Shown in pieces: positions 37,093 to 45,935 of a stretch of DNA of 64,000 nt. The notes beneath the pieces were generated by a model, which saw only the letters and a program-made list of their open reading frames with translations, was not told the DNA's origin and made no database searches. Origin of the DNA: Leisingera daeponensis DSM 23529 (GTDB lineage: Bacteria > Pseudomonadota > Alphaproteobacteria > Rhodobacterales > Rhodobacteraceae); contig NZ_KI421500.1 in the NCBI RefSeq assembly GCF_000473145.1, positions 1,364,225 through 1,428,224 of the forward strand, written 5' to 3'. The position numbers and the translations under genes were made by a program. Position 1 is the first letter of the stretch, and every line of letters begins with the position of its first letter.

Positions 37093-38241
37093 ATGACCAG
37101 CACGCAGTCCGCCTGGATGACGGAAGAGCACCAGATGCTTGCCGAAATGACGGCCCAGTTCATCACCAATGAATGGGCGCCCAAGTTCGAAACCTGGCGC
37201 AAGCAGGGCATGATGGACCGGGAGACCTGGCAGCAGGCCGGTGAACTGGGCCTGCTCTGTCCCTCAGTCCCCGAGGAGTACAGCGGTGCGGGCGGCGATT
37301 TCGGCCATGAGGCGGTGATCCTGATGGAAGGCAGCCGCGCCAATCTGGCCAGCTGGGGCCATGGCATCCATTCGGGCATCGTGGCGCATTACATCCTGGC
37401 CTATGGCACCGAAGAGCAGAAACAGCGCTGGCTGCCGAAGATGGTGACCGGTGAGCTGGTCGGCGCGCTGGCGATGACCGAGCCTTCGACCGGCTCCGAC
37501 GTGCAGGCGATCAAGACCAAGGCGGTGAAGGACGGCAACGCCTACCGGCTGTCGGGGCAGAAGACCTTCATCACCAACGGCCAGCACGCCAACCTGATCC
37601 TGGTGGCGGCCAAGACCGACCCGGCGGCGGGCGCAAAGGGCGTTTCGCTGGTAGCGGTGGAAACCGATGGCGCCGCGGGCTTCAGCCGCGGCCGCAACCT
37701 CGACAAGATCGGCTGCCATGCGGCGGACACCTCGGAATTGTTCTTCAGCGATGTGGAGATCCCGCAGGAAAACATCCTGGGCGGGGCCGAGGGCCAGGGC
37801 TTCTACCAGATGATGCAGCAGCTGCCGCAGGAACGCCTGATCATCGCCTGCGGCGCGGTCGGCGCGATGGAAGGCGCGGTGGAGCGCACCGTGGCCTACT
37901 GCAAGGAGCGCGAGGCCTTTGGCGGCCCGATCCTGCAATTCCAGAACACCCGCTTCAAGCTGGCCGAATGCCTGACCAAGACCAAGGTCGCGCGCGCCTT
38001 CCTTGATGAGTGCATCGCCGAGCATCTGGAGGGCCGCTTGAGCGTCGAGAAGGCGGCGATGGCGAAATACTGGATCACCGACACGCAAGGCGAAGTGCTG
38101 GACGAATGCCTGCAGCTGCATGGCGGCTACGGCTACATGCAGGAATACGCGGTAGGCGAAATGTGGGCCGACGCCCGGGTGCAGCGGATCTACGGCGGCA
38201 CCAACGAGATCATGAAGGAGCTGATTGCGCGGTCGCTGTAG
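37093..38241 (+). CDS. acyl-CoA dehydrogenase
   Basis: A 382-residue enzyme of normal medium/short-chain length. The start ATG 37093 follows GGGGAGAG. Motifs in order are [38 protein letters not shown] (FAD/substrate), [36 protein letters not shown] and the catalytic Glu in [16 protein letters not shown]. It introduces the 2,3-double bond into an acyl-CoA and passes electrons to ETF. Together with thiolase and the FadJ-type enzyme it covers the steps of a beta-oxidation cycle. Chain preference cannot be read. Confidence 0.92.
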   Translation: MTSTQSAWMTEEHQMLAEMTAQFITNEWAPKFETWRKQGMMDRETWQQAGELGLLCPSVPEEYSGAGGDFGHEAVILMEGSRANLASWGHGIHSGIVAHYILAYGTEEQKQRWLPKMVTGELVGALAMTEPSTGSDVQAIKTKAVKDGNAYRLSGQKTFITNGQHANLILVAAKTDPAAGAKGVSLVAVETDGAAGFSRGRNLDKIGCHAADTSELFFSDVEIPQENILGGAEGQGFYQMMQQLPQERLIIACGAVGAMEGAVERTVAYCKEREAFGGPILQFQNTRFKLAECLTKTKVARAFLDECIAEHLEGRLSVEKAAMAKYWITDTQGEVLDECLQLHGGYGYMQEYAVGEMWADARVQRIYGGTNEIMKELIARSL

Positions 38242-38286
38242 GCGCAGGGGCCGCGGCGGCGCCGCGGGAGGCCGATGATGGATCTT

Positions 38287-38492
38287 GAGTATTTGGGGAA
38301 AGATGAAGCAAGGGCAGTGTCCCTGCCCCCAAGCCTTCGCCAAATGGGCTGGGACGTCTTCACCTTTCACGGCCATCAGCTCTCCAGCCTGTGCCGCAGG
38401 ACCAAGGTAGCACGCCGCGCGCAGGCGCAGGTTAACGCCCCATCATCTTTCCAAAAATACTCCACGGGGGCGCGGGGGTGTGAAACCCCCGC
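38287..38492. repeat. dispersed inverted-repeat element, copy 1 (long form)
   Basis: Left arm at 38287-38307 (begins GAGTATTTGGGGAAAG) and right arm at 38442-38462 form a 21-bp inverted repeat with 18 matching positions, enclosing 134 bases. A GC hairpin GCGGGGGT-GTGAA-ACCCCCGC (38472-38492) follows. The left arm is identical to that of the copy at 44730. This 278-base space between the acyl-CoA dehydrogenase and GST genes has no gene. Confidence 0.75.
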
Positions 38493-38519
38493 TCCGCCAG
38501 CAGACACAGGGAGCACCGT

Positions 38520-39152
38520 ATGACACTCAAACTGCATTGCTTCGGGGAAAGCGGCCATTCCTACAAGGCGGCGCTGGCGCTGGAGCTGTCGGGACTGGCC
38601 TGGGAGCCGGTGTTTGTCGATTTCTTCGGCGGCGCGCACCGCAGCGAGGATTACCGCGGCCTCAACGTGATGGCGGAGGCGCCGGTGCTGGTGGACGGCG
38701 ATCTGCGCTTGTCGCAGTCGGGCGTGATCCAGCAGTATATCAGCGACAAGACCGGCAAATTCGCAGGCCGCCCGGAAGACAAATACGAGGTGCTGCGCTG
38801 GGTCCTGTGGGACAACCACAAACTGTCCAGCCAGGCGGGCATGACCCGTTTCCTGATGAATTTCATCCCCGAGGACAAGCGCCCGCAGGAGGTGATCACC
38901 TTCATGCAAGGAAGGCTGAAGGCTGCCTTCACCACCCTGAACACCCATTTGCAGGACCGCGAGTGGATCGTCGGCGATGGTCTCACCAACGCCGATCTGA
39001 CCTGCTGCGGCTACCTGTATTACCCGGAGCCCTTTGGCTTCGACCGGGCCGGCTGGCCCCATATCGACGCCTGGCTGGACCGCATCAGCGCCCTGCCCGG
39101 CTGGAAACACCCCTATGACTTGATGCCCGGCAACCCGTCGGACCGGGCCTGA
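38520..39152 (+). CDS. glutathione S-transferase family protein
   Basis: A 210-residue protein with an N-terminal thioredoxin-like GST domain (LHCFGESGHSYKAALALELSGLAWEPVFVDF, with the binding segment EAPVLVDGDLRLSQSGVIQQYI) and a C-terminal helical domain (NADLTCCGYLYYPEPFGFDRAGWPHIDAWLDRI). AGGGAG supports ATG 38520. GSTs of this type are often encoded with acyl-CoA genes in Rhodobacterales, but the physiological substrate is unknown. It starts ten bases before the thiolase gene. Confidence 0.88.
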   Translation: MTLKLHCFGESGHSYKAALALELSGLAWEPVFVDFFGGAHRSEDYRGLNVMAEAPVLVDGDLRLSQSGVIQQYISDKTGKFAGRPEDKYEVLRWVLWDNHKLSSQAGMTRFLMNFIPEDKRPQEVITFMQGRLKAAFTTLNTHLQDREWIVGDGLTNADLTCCGYLYYPEPFGFDRAGWPHIDAWLDRISALPGWKHPYDLMPGNPSDRA

Positions 39153-39162
39153 GGAGAGCAAG

Positions 39163-40374
39163 ATGACAGACGCATATATCTATGACGCGCTGCGCACCCC
39201 GCGCGGCAAGGGACGCAAGGACGGCTCCTTGCATGAGGTGACCTCGGTCCGCCTGTCCGCCCTGACGCTGAACGCGATCAAGGAGCGCAACAACCTGGAA
39301 GGCCATGCGGTCGAGGACGTGATCTGGGGCAACGTGACCCAGGTGATGGAACAGGGCGGCTGCCTGGCGCGCTCGGCTGTTCTGGCTTCGGACCTGGATG
39401 AGCGCATTCCGGGCCTCGCCATCAACCGCTTCTGCGCCTCCGGCATGGAAGCGGTGAACCTGGCGGCGAACCAGGTGAAGGGCGGCGCGGGCGATGCCTA
39501 TATCGCGGGCGGTGTCGAGATGATGGGCCGGGTGGCCATGGGGTCCGACGGCGCGGCGATTGCGGTTGATCCGAGCCTCGCGATGGAGACCTATTTCGTG
39601 CCGCAAGGCATCTCGGCCGATATCATCGCAACCGAATACGGCTTTACCCGCGATCAGGCCGATGCGCTGGCAATGGAATCGCAGCGCCGCGCCGCCAAGG
39701 CGTGGGAAGAAAAGCGGTTCGAGAAATCCGTGATCACCGTGCGTGACCAGAACGGCCTGCCGATCCTGAGCCATGACGAATACATGCGCCCCGGCACCGA
39801 CATGCAGGCGCTGGGCTCGCTGAACCCCGCGTTCCAGATGATGGGCGAGCAGATGCCGGGCTTTGACAAGGTCGCCATGCTGAAATACCCGCATCTGGAG
39901 CGGATCAACCACATCCACCACGCGGGCAACTCCTCCGGCATCGTGGATGGCGCTGCGGCGCTTCTGATCGGCAACAAGGCGTTCGGCGAAAAGCACGGCC
40001 TGAAGCCGCGCGCGCGGATCAAGGCGACTGCCAAGATCGGCACCGATCCGACCATCATGCTGACCGGCCCGGTTCCGGTGACCGAGAAGATCCTGGCCGA
40101 CAACGGCATGCAGATCGGCGACATCGACCTGTTCGAAGTCAACGAGGCCTTCGCCTCCGTCGTGCTGCGGTTCCAGCAGGCGTTCGACGTCGATCCGGAG
40201 CTGGTCAACGTCAACGGCGGCTCCATCGCCATGGGCCACCCGCTGGGCGCCACCGGCGCGATCATCATCGGCACCCTGCTGGATGAGCTGGAGCGTCAGG
40301 ACAAGCAAACCGGCCTCGCCACCCTGTGCATCGCCTCTGGCATGGGCGCCGCAACGATCATCGAGCGGGTCTGA
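39163..40374 (+). CDS. fadA: acetyl-CoA acyltransferase (3-ketoacyl-CoA thiolase)
   Basis: A 403-residue thiolase. The active cysteine is C91 (INRFCASGMEAVN), with histidine in AMGHPLGATGA and the second cysteine in LCIASGMGAATII. It cleaves 3-ketoacyl-CoA to acetyl-CoA and a shortened acyl-CoA. Length and motifs are those of FadA/FadI. The stop overlaps the cupin gene (TGATG), and FadJ follows, so it is in one operon with these. Confidence 0.92.
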   Translation: MTDAYIYDALRTPRGKGRKDGSLHEVTSVRLSALTLNAIKERNNLEGHAVEDVIWGNVTQVMEQGGCLARSAVLASDLDERIPGLAINRFCASGMEAVNLAANQVKGGAGDAYIAGGVEMMGRVAMGSDGAAIAVDPSLAMETYFVPQGISADIIATEYGFTRDQADALAMESQRRAAKAWEEKRFEKSVITVRDQNGLPILSHDEYMRPGTDMQALGSLNPAFQMMGEQMPGFDKVAMLKYPHLERINHIHHAGNSSGIVDGAAALLIGNKAFGEKHGLKPRARIKATAKIGTDPTIMLTGPVPVTEKILADNGMQIGDIDLFEVNEAFASVVLRFQQAFDVDPELVNVNGGSIAMGHPLGATGAIIIGTLLDELERQDKQTGLATLCIASGMGAATIIERV

Positions 40375-40859
40375 TGCCGAAGCTGGACCTATCCCAACTG
40401 CCCTGGCGGACAGGATCGGGTTACCCCGGCAAGCTGGCGGAGGCCTGCAAGGGCCGCAGCGTGCAGCCACTGGGGGATCCGGGCGGGCTCAGCCAGTTCG
40501 GCGTCAACATCGTTCGGCTGGAGCCGGGCGCGATGTCGTCGCTGCGCCATTACCACATGGAGCAGGACGAGTTCGTGATGGTGACCGAGGGCAGCTGCAC
40601 CCTGATCGACGATCAGGGCGCGCATGAAATGCAGCCTGGCGATTGCGCCGCCTTTCCGGCGGGCGAGGCGAACGGTCACCACCTGGTGAACCGTTCGGAC
40701 AAGCCGGCGGCGTTTCTGGTGGTAGGGACCCGCACTTCGACCGAGACCGGCTTTTACAGCGATATGGACATGATGGTGAAATTCGCAGGCCGCGAGTTCA
40801 CATTCACCCGCAAGGACGGCAGCCCGCTGACGGCTGACCAGACCGGAGAAGACACATGA
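40374..40859 (+). CDS. cupin-domain protein within the beta-oxidation operon
   Basis: A 161-residue single-cupin protein. Cupin motif 1 is GAMSSLRHYHMEQDEFVMVTEG (metal ligands His, His, Glu) and motif 2 is GDCAAFPAGEANGHHLVN. The C-terminus YSDMDMMVKFAGREFTFTRKDG is characteristic of a widespread uncharacterised cupin group sometimes annotated as a regulator, although no DNA-binding domain is visible. TGATG and ATGA overlaps lock it between thiolase and FadJ, so it is made in step with them. An enzymatic or sugar/acyl-binding role is possible; no substrate can be named. Confidence 0.83.
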   Translation: MPKLDLSQLPWRTGSGYPGKLAEACKGRSVQPLGDPGGLSQFGVNIVRLEPGAMSSLRHYHMEQDEFVMVTEGSCTLIDDQGAHEMQPGDCAAFPAGEANGHHLVNRSDKPAAFLVVGTRTSTETGFYSDMDMMVKFAGREFTFTRKDGSPLTADQTGEDT

Positions 40860-43057
40860 GCGATTTCAAATACGACGTGGACGCAGACGGCGTCGCAATC
40901 ATCACCTGGGACGCCGAAGGCAAGAGCATGAACGTCCTCACCCGCGAGGCCTTTGGCCTGGTGGAGGAATACGTGGACCGGGCGCTGGCAGACGATGCCG
41001 TGAAGGGCATCGTGATCACCAGCGGCAAGAAGGACTTTGCCGGCGGCATGGACCTGAACGTGCTGGCCACCATCCGCGAGGAGTCGGGCGACAACCCGGC
41101 CCAGGGCCTGTTCGATTTCACCATGGGCGGCCACCGCATCCTGCGCAAGCTGGAGCTGGCGGGCATGGACCCCAAGACCAAGAAGGGCGGCAAGCCGGTG
41201 GCCTGCGCCATCAACGGCACCTGTGCCGGCATCGGCACCGAGATTGCGCTGGCCTGCCATCACCGGGTGATGACCGACAACCCGAAGGCCAGGATCGGCC
41301 TGCCGGAAATCATGATCGGCATCTTCCCGGGCGGCGGCGGCACCATGCGCTATTCCCGCATGGTGGGCGCGATGGCGGCGGCTCCGGTGCTGCTGGAAGG
41401 CAAGATGATGGACCCGAAGAAAGCCAAGGGCGCGCAGCTGATCGACGCCGTGGCCGCGGATCCGCTGGCGGCGGCCAAGGAATGGGTGCTGAACGCCAAG
41501 GACGCCGATCTGGTCAAACCCTGGGACGCCAAGGGCTACAAGATGCCAGGCGGCGCCCCCTATCACCCCGCAGGCTTCATGACCTTTGTCGGTGCCTCGG
41601 CGATGGTGCACGGCAAGACGCAAGGCGCGTTTCCGGCGGCCAAGGCGCTGCTGTCCTCGATCTATGAGGGCGCGCTGGTCGATTTCGACACCGCGCTGAA
41701 GATCGAGGCGCGCTGGTTCACCCATGTGCTGATGAACCCCTCGTCCTCGGCGATGATCCGCAGCCTGTTCCTGAACAAGCAGGCGCTGGAAAAAGGCGCG
41801 GTGCGGCCCGCCGGCGTGCCGGACCAGTCGGTGAAGAAGATCGGCGTGCTGGGTGCCGGCATGATGGGTGCGGGCATCGCGCTGGTGTCGGCCCAGGCCG
41901 GTATGGAAGTGGTGCTGATCGACCGCGACCAGGCGGCCGCCGACAAGGGCAAAGCCTATTCCGCCGCCTACATGGACACCGGCATCAAGCGCGGCAAGGC
42001 GACCGAGGAGAAGAAAGAGGCGCTGCTGGCGCAGATCACCGCGACCCCGGACCTGGACGCGCTGAAAGGCTGCGACCTGATCATCGAAGCCGTTTTCGAG
42101 GATCCGGGCGTCAAGGCCGAGATGACCAAGAAGGTCGAGGCGATCATCCCCGAGGATTGCATCTTTGCCTCCAACACCTCCACCCTGCCGATCAGCGAAC
42201 TGGCCAAGGCGTCCAGCCGGCCGGAGCAGTTCATCGGCATCCACTTCTTCTCGCCGGTCGAGAAGATGTTCCTGGTGGAGATCATCAAGGGCAAGGAAAC
42301 CGGCGACCGCGCGGTGGCCAAGGCGCTGGACTATGTGCGCCAGATCCGCAAGACGCCGATCGTGGTCAACGATGCGCGCTTCTTCTACGCCAACCGCTGC
42401 ATCATCCCCTACATCAACGAAGGGATGCGGATGATCACCGAGGGCGTCAGCCCGGTGCTGATCGACAACGCCGCGCGCCAGCTGGGCTTCCCGGTCGGGC
42501 CGGTGCAGCTGACCGATGAGACCTCGATTGATCTGGGCGCCAAGATTGCCCGCGCCACCAAGGCGGCGATGGGCGATGCCTACCCGGAAAGCCCTGCGGA
42601 CGAGCTGATCTTCTGGATGGAGGAACAGGGCCGTCTGGGCCGCAAGGCCAACGCCGGTTTCTTCGACTATGACGACAAGGGCAAGCGCGTTGAATACTGG
42701 AAGGGCCTGCAGGAGAAATACCCGCTGGCGGCTGAGCAGCCCGATCTGATCGAGGTGCAGGAACGGCTGATGTTCGCGCAGGTGCTGGAAGCGGTGCGGG
42801 CGCTGGAGGAAGGCGTGCTGATGGACATCCGCGAGGGTGACGTGGGCGCGATCCTGGCCTGGGGCTTTGCGCCCTGGTCGGGCGGGCCGCTGAGCTGGCT
42901 GGACATCCTGGGCACGCCCTATGCCGCCGAGCGTTGCGACAGCCTGACGGAGAAGTTCGGCGAACGCTTCACCTGCCCGGCGCTGCTGCGCGAAATGGCG
43001 GAGAAGGGCCAGAGCTTCTACACCCGCTTCGCCCCGGAAAAATCCGCGGCAGCCTGA
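40856..43057 (+). CDS. fadJ: FadJ/FadB-type bifunctional enoyl-CoA hydratase / 3-hydroxyacyl-CoA dehydrogenase
   Basis: A 733-residue multifunctional beta-oxidation enzyme. The N-terminal crotonase domain has FAGGMDLNVL, NGTCAGIGTEIALACHHRV and the catalytic-Glu region LPEIMIGIFPGGGGT. From about residue 323 the NAD-binding domain has KIGVLGAGMMGAGIALVSAQAG, NTSTLPISELA and GIHFFSPVEKMFLVEI with the dehydrogenase histidine. The C-terminal 3HCDH domains follow. It hydrates and oxidises acyl-CoAs for the thiolase encoded upstream. Its start overlaps the cupin stop; a textbook terminator follows. Confidence 0.94.
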   Translation: MSDFKYDVDADGVAIITWDAEGKSMNVLTREAFGLVEEYVDRALADDAVKGIVITSGKKDFAGGMDLNVLATIREESGDNPAQGLFDFTMGGHRILRKLELAGMDPKTKKGGKPVACAINGTCAGIGTEIALACHHRVMTDNPKARIGLPEIMIGIFPGGGGTMRYSRMVGAMAAAPVLLEGKMMDPKKAKGAQLIDAVAADPLAAAKEWVLNAKDADLVKPWDAKGYKMPGGAPYHPAGFMTFVGASAMVHGKTQGAFPAAKALLSSIYEGALVDFDTALKIEARWFTHVLMNPSSSAMIRSLFLNKQALEKGAVRPAGVPDQSVKKIGVLGAGMMGAGIALVSAQAGMEVVLIDRDQAAADKGKAYSAAYMDTGIKRGKATEEKKEALLAQITATPDLDALKGCDLIIEAVFEDPGVKAEMTKKVEAIIPEDCIFASNTSTLPISELAKASSRPEQFIGIHFFSPVEKMFLVEIIKGKETGDRAVAKALDYVRQIRKTPIVVNDARFFYANRCIIPYINEGMRMITEGVSPVLIDNAARQLGFPVGPVQLTDETSIDLGAKIARATKAAMGDAYPESPADELIFWMEEQGRLGRKANAGFFDYDDKGKRVEYWKGLQEKYPLAAEQPDLIEVQERLMFAQVLEAVRALEEGVLMDIREGDVGAILAWGFAPWSGGPLSWLDILGTPYAAERCDSLTEKFGERFTCPALLREMAEKGQSFYTRFAPEKSAAA

Positions 43058-43078
43058 CGTCATACCTGAGAATCAAAA

Positions 43079-43106
43079 CGGCCGGGGTTTTGCCCCGGCC
43101 GTTTTT
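43079..43106 (+). terminator. intrinsic terminator of the beta-oxidation operon
   Basis: CGGCCGGGG-TTTTG-CCCCGGCCG followed by TTTTT, 21 bases after the fadJ stop: a 9-bp stem, 5-base loop and T-run, the clearest terminator in the window. Confidence 0.9.
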
Positions 43107-43129
43107 CTGTTCCGTCCATCTGGCGCGGC

Positions 43130-43810
43130 TCAGCTCAGCGTCGGCTGGTACTCCGCCCCGGCCAGTGCGGCACCGGGCGCGCTCCAGTGCTCATCCTCGG
43201 CCATCAGCGACAGCACCAGCCCGCGCGCCTCTTCCGGCGGCAGCACCCTGTAGGCGCATTCCTCCTGATAGACCCGGCCGCACATCAGGTCGCGCGGGGC
43301 AGCGGAAAATCCCAGCATCCCGGCCTCCAGATAAATCACCTGATCCTGGGCAAAACGCGGCGTGACCAGATCCAACTGCGCGCCCGGATGCATCCGGCGG
43401 ATGCCGCGGTAGCCCTCCAGCGCGCAGGCCGGCACCACCGCAAAGGGATCGCCCAGGGCGTCCTCCACCAGCTCGCTCTCCAGCAGCACGCCCTGATCCG
43501 GCATCAGCCACAAGGGCACCCGGTTCATCAGCGCATCACGCGGGACCAGCAGCGGGCAGCGGGCCGGTTCCAGCTCCCCCTCGCCCGGCAGGATGGTTTC
43601 GCGCTGCAGTTCCACGATGGTCTGCATGCCTTGATCGAAGGTCAGCACCTTGTCGCCCGCCATCAGCGCCTCCACCGGGCGCCAGCCCAGGTTCGAGGCC
43701 ACATGGGTGCCTGCCAGGAAGCCGCCCTGCCCCACTGGGATCAGGGAAAACCCGCTGTTCAAGGTGCGCCCCATCGAGACCTGCGAGCGTTTCAGAAGCC
43801 AGTCCAGCAT
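43130..43810 (-). CDS. Hint-domain protein
   Basis: A 226-residue protein starting at 43810 behind AAAGGAA. A Hint (hedgehog/intein) fold is visible in GFLAGTHVASNLGWRPVEALMAGDKVLTFDQG (residues 31-62), followed by strands to about residue 170 and an acidic C-terminal part. Its residues do not include the usual Cys/Ser nucleophile followed by a C-terminal His-Asn, so self-splicing is not evident; this is the stand-alone Hint group common in Rhodobacterales, often fused to calcium-binding repeats elsewhere. No secretion signal or repeats are seen here. Function unknown. Confidence 0.72.
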   Translation of the reverse strand: MLDWLLKRSQVSMGRTLNSGFSLIPVGQGGFLAGTHVASNLGWRPVEALMAGDKVLTFDQGMQTIVELQRETILPGEGELEPARCPLLVPRDALMNRVPLWLMPDQGVLLESELVEDALGDPFAVVPACALEGYRGIRRMHPGAQLDLVTPRFAQDQVIYLEAGMLGFSAAPRDLMCGRVYQEECAYRVLPPEEARGLVLSLMAEDEHWSAPGAALAGAEYQPTLS

Positions 43811-43992
43811 CTGCGTTCCTTTCCTGCGGCCGGGGCAGCACGCCCCTTCGGCCCAATCGGGATCTGCCTTCAACCGCGGCGGCAACAGCGCGCAATTGCG
43901 GCAGAATCCGGTCAATGTTCACGTCCCTGCGCCAACCTGCCTGCGGCCACCCGGATTGGTTCCCGGGCCGGCAGAACCGGCGCTGTTTCCTG

Positions 43993-44658
43993 TCATTGGG
44001 ATAGGAGAGAATCGTTAAAAGAGTATTCAAATTGCGCGATATCCTGCGCGCAGGCCTTGGCGACCGCCTCTGCCGCGGCCGCGTCGTAATAGGGCCGCCA
44101 GTCCCGCTGCCGCCCGCTTTCATTGACCCGGGGCAGTTCCAGCGAAAACCCGAGATGGTCAAACAGCGGCTGCGCATCGTCCCGGAAATGCTCCAGCCGG
44201 ATATAGAGCTGGCACTGCTCCGTCCCGTCCGCATGGCGCATGTAGGAGGCCGCCGGGCTGGCCCGGAAGGCGCTGATGATCTGCGGGTGCTGCACGAAGG
44301 CGCGGAACGCCAGGCTTTGCGCCAGGGCGACGGCGGGATGATCGAAGCCCTGCGTCTGCAGCCAGTGGTAATAGCTCACCGCCCGGTCCCAGGGATTGCG
44401 CACCAGGGTGAAGGCAAACAGGCCGCGCAGGGCTTCCTGCGGCAGCAGCCCGTCGATATCCGCCAGCGTGGAGTGCTTCCACAGCCGCCCGCGCGCCTGT
44501 GCGCCCTGCAGGCGGCGGCGGCGCTTCAGCGCCTTGGGGGTGTCGCCCAGCATCATGTCATCCGCCATGGCACGCGCCTCCAGCGCCAGCGCCAGCGCAG
44601 TGCCGCCGGTCTTGGGGATATGGATAAAGACGAATTGGCGGCCTTGCGACAGGATCAT
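43993..44658 (-). CDS. sulfotransferase family 2 protein
   Basis: A 221-residue protein with the sulfotransferase-2 phosphosulfate loop FIHIPKTGGTALALALE (residues 11-27) and the 3'-phosphate motif LVRNPWDRAVSYYHWLQTQG. A basic insert (KALKRRRRLQGAQARGR) is near residue 45. The family acts on carbohydrates in eukaryotes; bacterial members are widely spread without assigned substrates. It lies upstream of the Hint gene on the same strand, 182 bases away. Confidence 0.85.
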   Translation of the reverse strand: MILSQGRQFVFIHIPKTGGTALALALEARAMADDMMLGDTPKALKRRRRLQGAQARGRLWKHSTLADIDGLLPQEALRGLFAFTLVRNPWDRAVSYYHWLQTQGFDHPAVALAQSLAFRAFVQHPQIISAFRASPAASYMRHADGTEQCQLYIRLEHFRDDAQPLFDHLGFSLELPRVNESGRQRDWRPYYDAAAAEAVAKACAQDIAQFEYSFNDSLLSQ

Positions 44659-44729
44659 GCGCCGACCCTAGGATATTGATCCGCACATGGAAATGCAGAT
44701 CTGCACCTTCCGGTGCAGGCCTCCGGCGG

Positions 44730-44791
44730 GAGTATTTGGGGAAAGATGAAAGCGCAGCGCGGCCCGCCCTTTCACCTTTGCGAAAATACTC
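44730..44791. repeat. dispersed inverted-repeat element, copy 2 (compact form)
   Basis: Left arm 44730-44750, identical over 21 bases to the left arm at 38287, and right arm 44771-44791 (17 of 21 positions complementary) enclose 20 bases. GC hairpins follow directly, as in copy 1. It lies in the gene-free space between the sulfotransferase start and the DMT transporter stop. Confidence 0.75.
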
Positions 44792-44820
44792 CGGGGTGAA
44801 TTGGCCCCGAAGGGCCAAGA

Positions 44821-44930
44821 GGGGCAGCGCCCCTCTTCCACTATTAACCTGCGGGGCAGCGCCCCTCTTCCACTATTAACCTGCGGGGCAGCGCCCCTCT
44901 TCCACTATTAACCTGCGGGGCAGCGCCCCT
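44821..44930. repeat. 32-bp tandem repeat with a GC hairpin per unit
   Basis: Three exact 32-bp units (44821, 44853, 44885) plus a 14-base partial unit at 44917. Each unit begins GGGGCAGCGCCCCTCTTCCA and contains a GGGGC-AGC-GCCCC hairpin followed by a pyrimidine tract. The array abuts the stop of the minus-strand DMT transporter (44936). It may act as a stacked transcription-stop or mRNA-end structure; recent slippage is suggested by unit identity. Confidence 0.88.
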
Positions 44931-44935
44931 GCAAT

Positions 44936-45859
44936 TTATCTTGAGCGCAGCGCGATGGTGGTCCCGGCGGTGATGATCAGCGCGATCCCCAGCATCTGCC
45001 AGATGTTCAGCGCCTGCCCCCAATAGGCCCAGGCAACGCCGGGGCCGACGATCATCACCGAGTATTCGAACACCGCGACATAAGACGCCTCGCCCAGCTG
45101 GTAGGCCTTGGTGATCAGGAACACGCCGCCGACCGCGGCGCAGCCCTGCAACAGGATCAGGTGCGAGATCTCCCACAGCGGCCAGACCCAGCCGCGGGTG
45201 ACAAAGCCATCGGCGCCCGCGGGCACGGCCTGCGGCCAGATCTCCAGCCCCGCCAGCAGCATCGCGCCCAGCAGGCCCTGCACCAGCAGGTAGACAAACA
45301 GCATCGCCACCGTGCTTTCGCCCTGGCAGTAAAGACCGGTCGCCAGGGAGCCGAGCGCATAGAACAGCCCGCCCGCCACCGGCACCAGGATCAGCCAGTT
45401 AAAGGCCGCCGGGTCCGGCTGCAGCACCATCAGAACGCCGGCAAAGCCGCACAGCACCGCGGCAACCCGGATCCAGCCGATCCGCGTCCTCAGGAACAGC
45501 ACGGAGATCACCACGATCAGGATCGGCGAGGTGAACAGCCCCGCCAGCGCCTGGGCAATCGGCATCAGCGCCACCGCGGAGAAGTAGAACACCATCGACA
45601 CCGCCACCAGCACCGCCCTGAGCAGCACCGCCCCGAACCGGCGCGGGCTGAGCCCGCCCAGTCCGGCGCGCGCCATCAGCCACAGGAACGGCAGCGCGAC
45701 AAATGTGCGCAGCAGGTAGAACTGGCCCAGCCCGATGGTCTCCGCCAGCAGCGGCACGGCGTTGTCTGTGATGCCGATAATCAGCATGGCGGCCAGCATT
45801 GACTGGGCAGCAGCGGCCTGGCTGCCGCCTCCGGGCGCGAAGGTTGCTGTTTGTTTCAT
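44936..45859 (-). CDS. EamA-family (DMT) transporter
   Basis: A 307-residue protein with ten membrane helices in two EamA halves, such as LLAETIGLGQFYLLRTFVALPFLW and GEASYVAVFEYSVMIVGPGVAWAYWGQ. I start at ATG 45859 after GGGAAGGG; an extension to 45913 would reach the divergent ligase's ribosome site. DMT exporters move amino acids, nucleotides or drug-like solutes. It is divergent from the DmdB-like ligase, with 76 bases between, so both share promoter DNA. Confidence 0.87.
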   Translation of the reverse strand: MKQTATFAPGGGSQAAAAQSMLAAMLIIGITDNAVPLLAETIGLGQFYLLRTFVALPFLWLMARAGLGGLSPRRFGAVLLRAVLVAVSMVFYFSAVALMPIAQALAGLFTSPILIVVISVLFLRTRIGWIRVAAVLCGFAGVLMVLQPDPAAFNWLILVPVAGGLFYALGSLATGLYCQGESTVAMLFVYLLVQGLLGAMLLAGLEIWPQAVPAGADGFVTRGWVWPLWEISHLILLQGCAAVGGVFLITKAYQLGEASYVAVFEYSVMIVGPGVAWAYWGQALNIWQMLGIALIITAGTTIALRSR

Positions 45860-45935
45860 ACCCTTCCCATTGCCCGCAACTTTCCGCAATATCTGTCCTC
45901 TAAGCGACACCATAGTGATTCAGGGGAGGAAACTG

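Noticed and set aside
38287..38492. Inverted repeat considered as ends of an insertion sequence
   Set aside because: No transposase frame between the arms and no visible target-site duplication; treated as a repeat element instead.
40374..40859. Cupin considered as a DMSP lyase (DddQ/DddW/DddK)
   Set aside because: It has the general cupin motifs but not the tyrosine-containing lyase signature I expect, and its C-terminal segment belongs to another common cupin group.
40754..43063. Minus-strand open frame of about 770 codons opposite fadJ
   Set aside because: Same antisense artefact; no ribosome site or family-like motif, and fadJ is unmistakable on the plus strand.
43130..43810. Hint-domain protein considered as an active intein
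   Set aside because: No host protein flanks it and the usual end residues are not seen.
44821..44930. Tandem array considered as a CRISPR
   Set aside because: Units are contiguous and identical with no unique spacers and no cas genes nearby.
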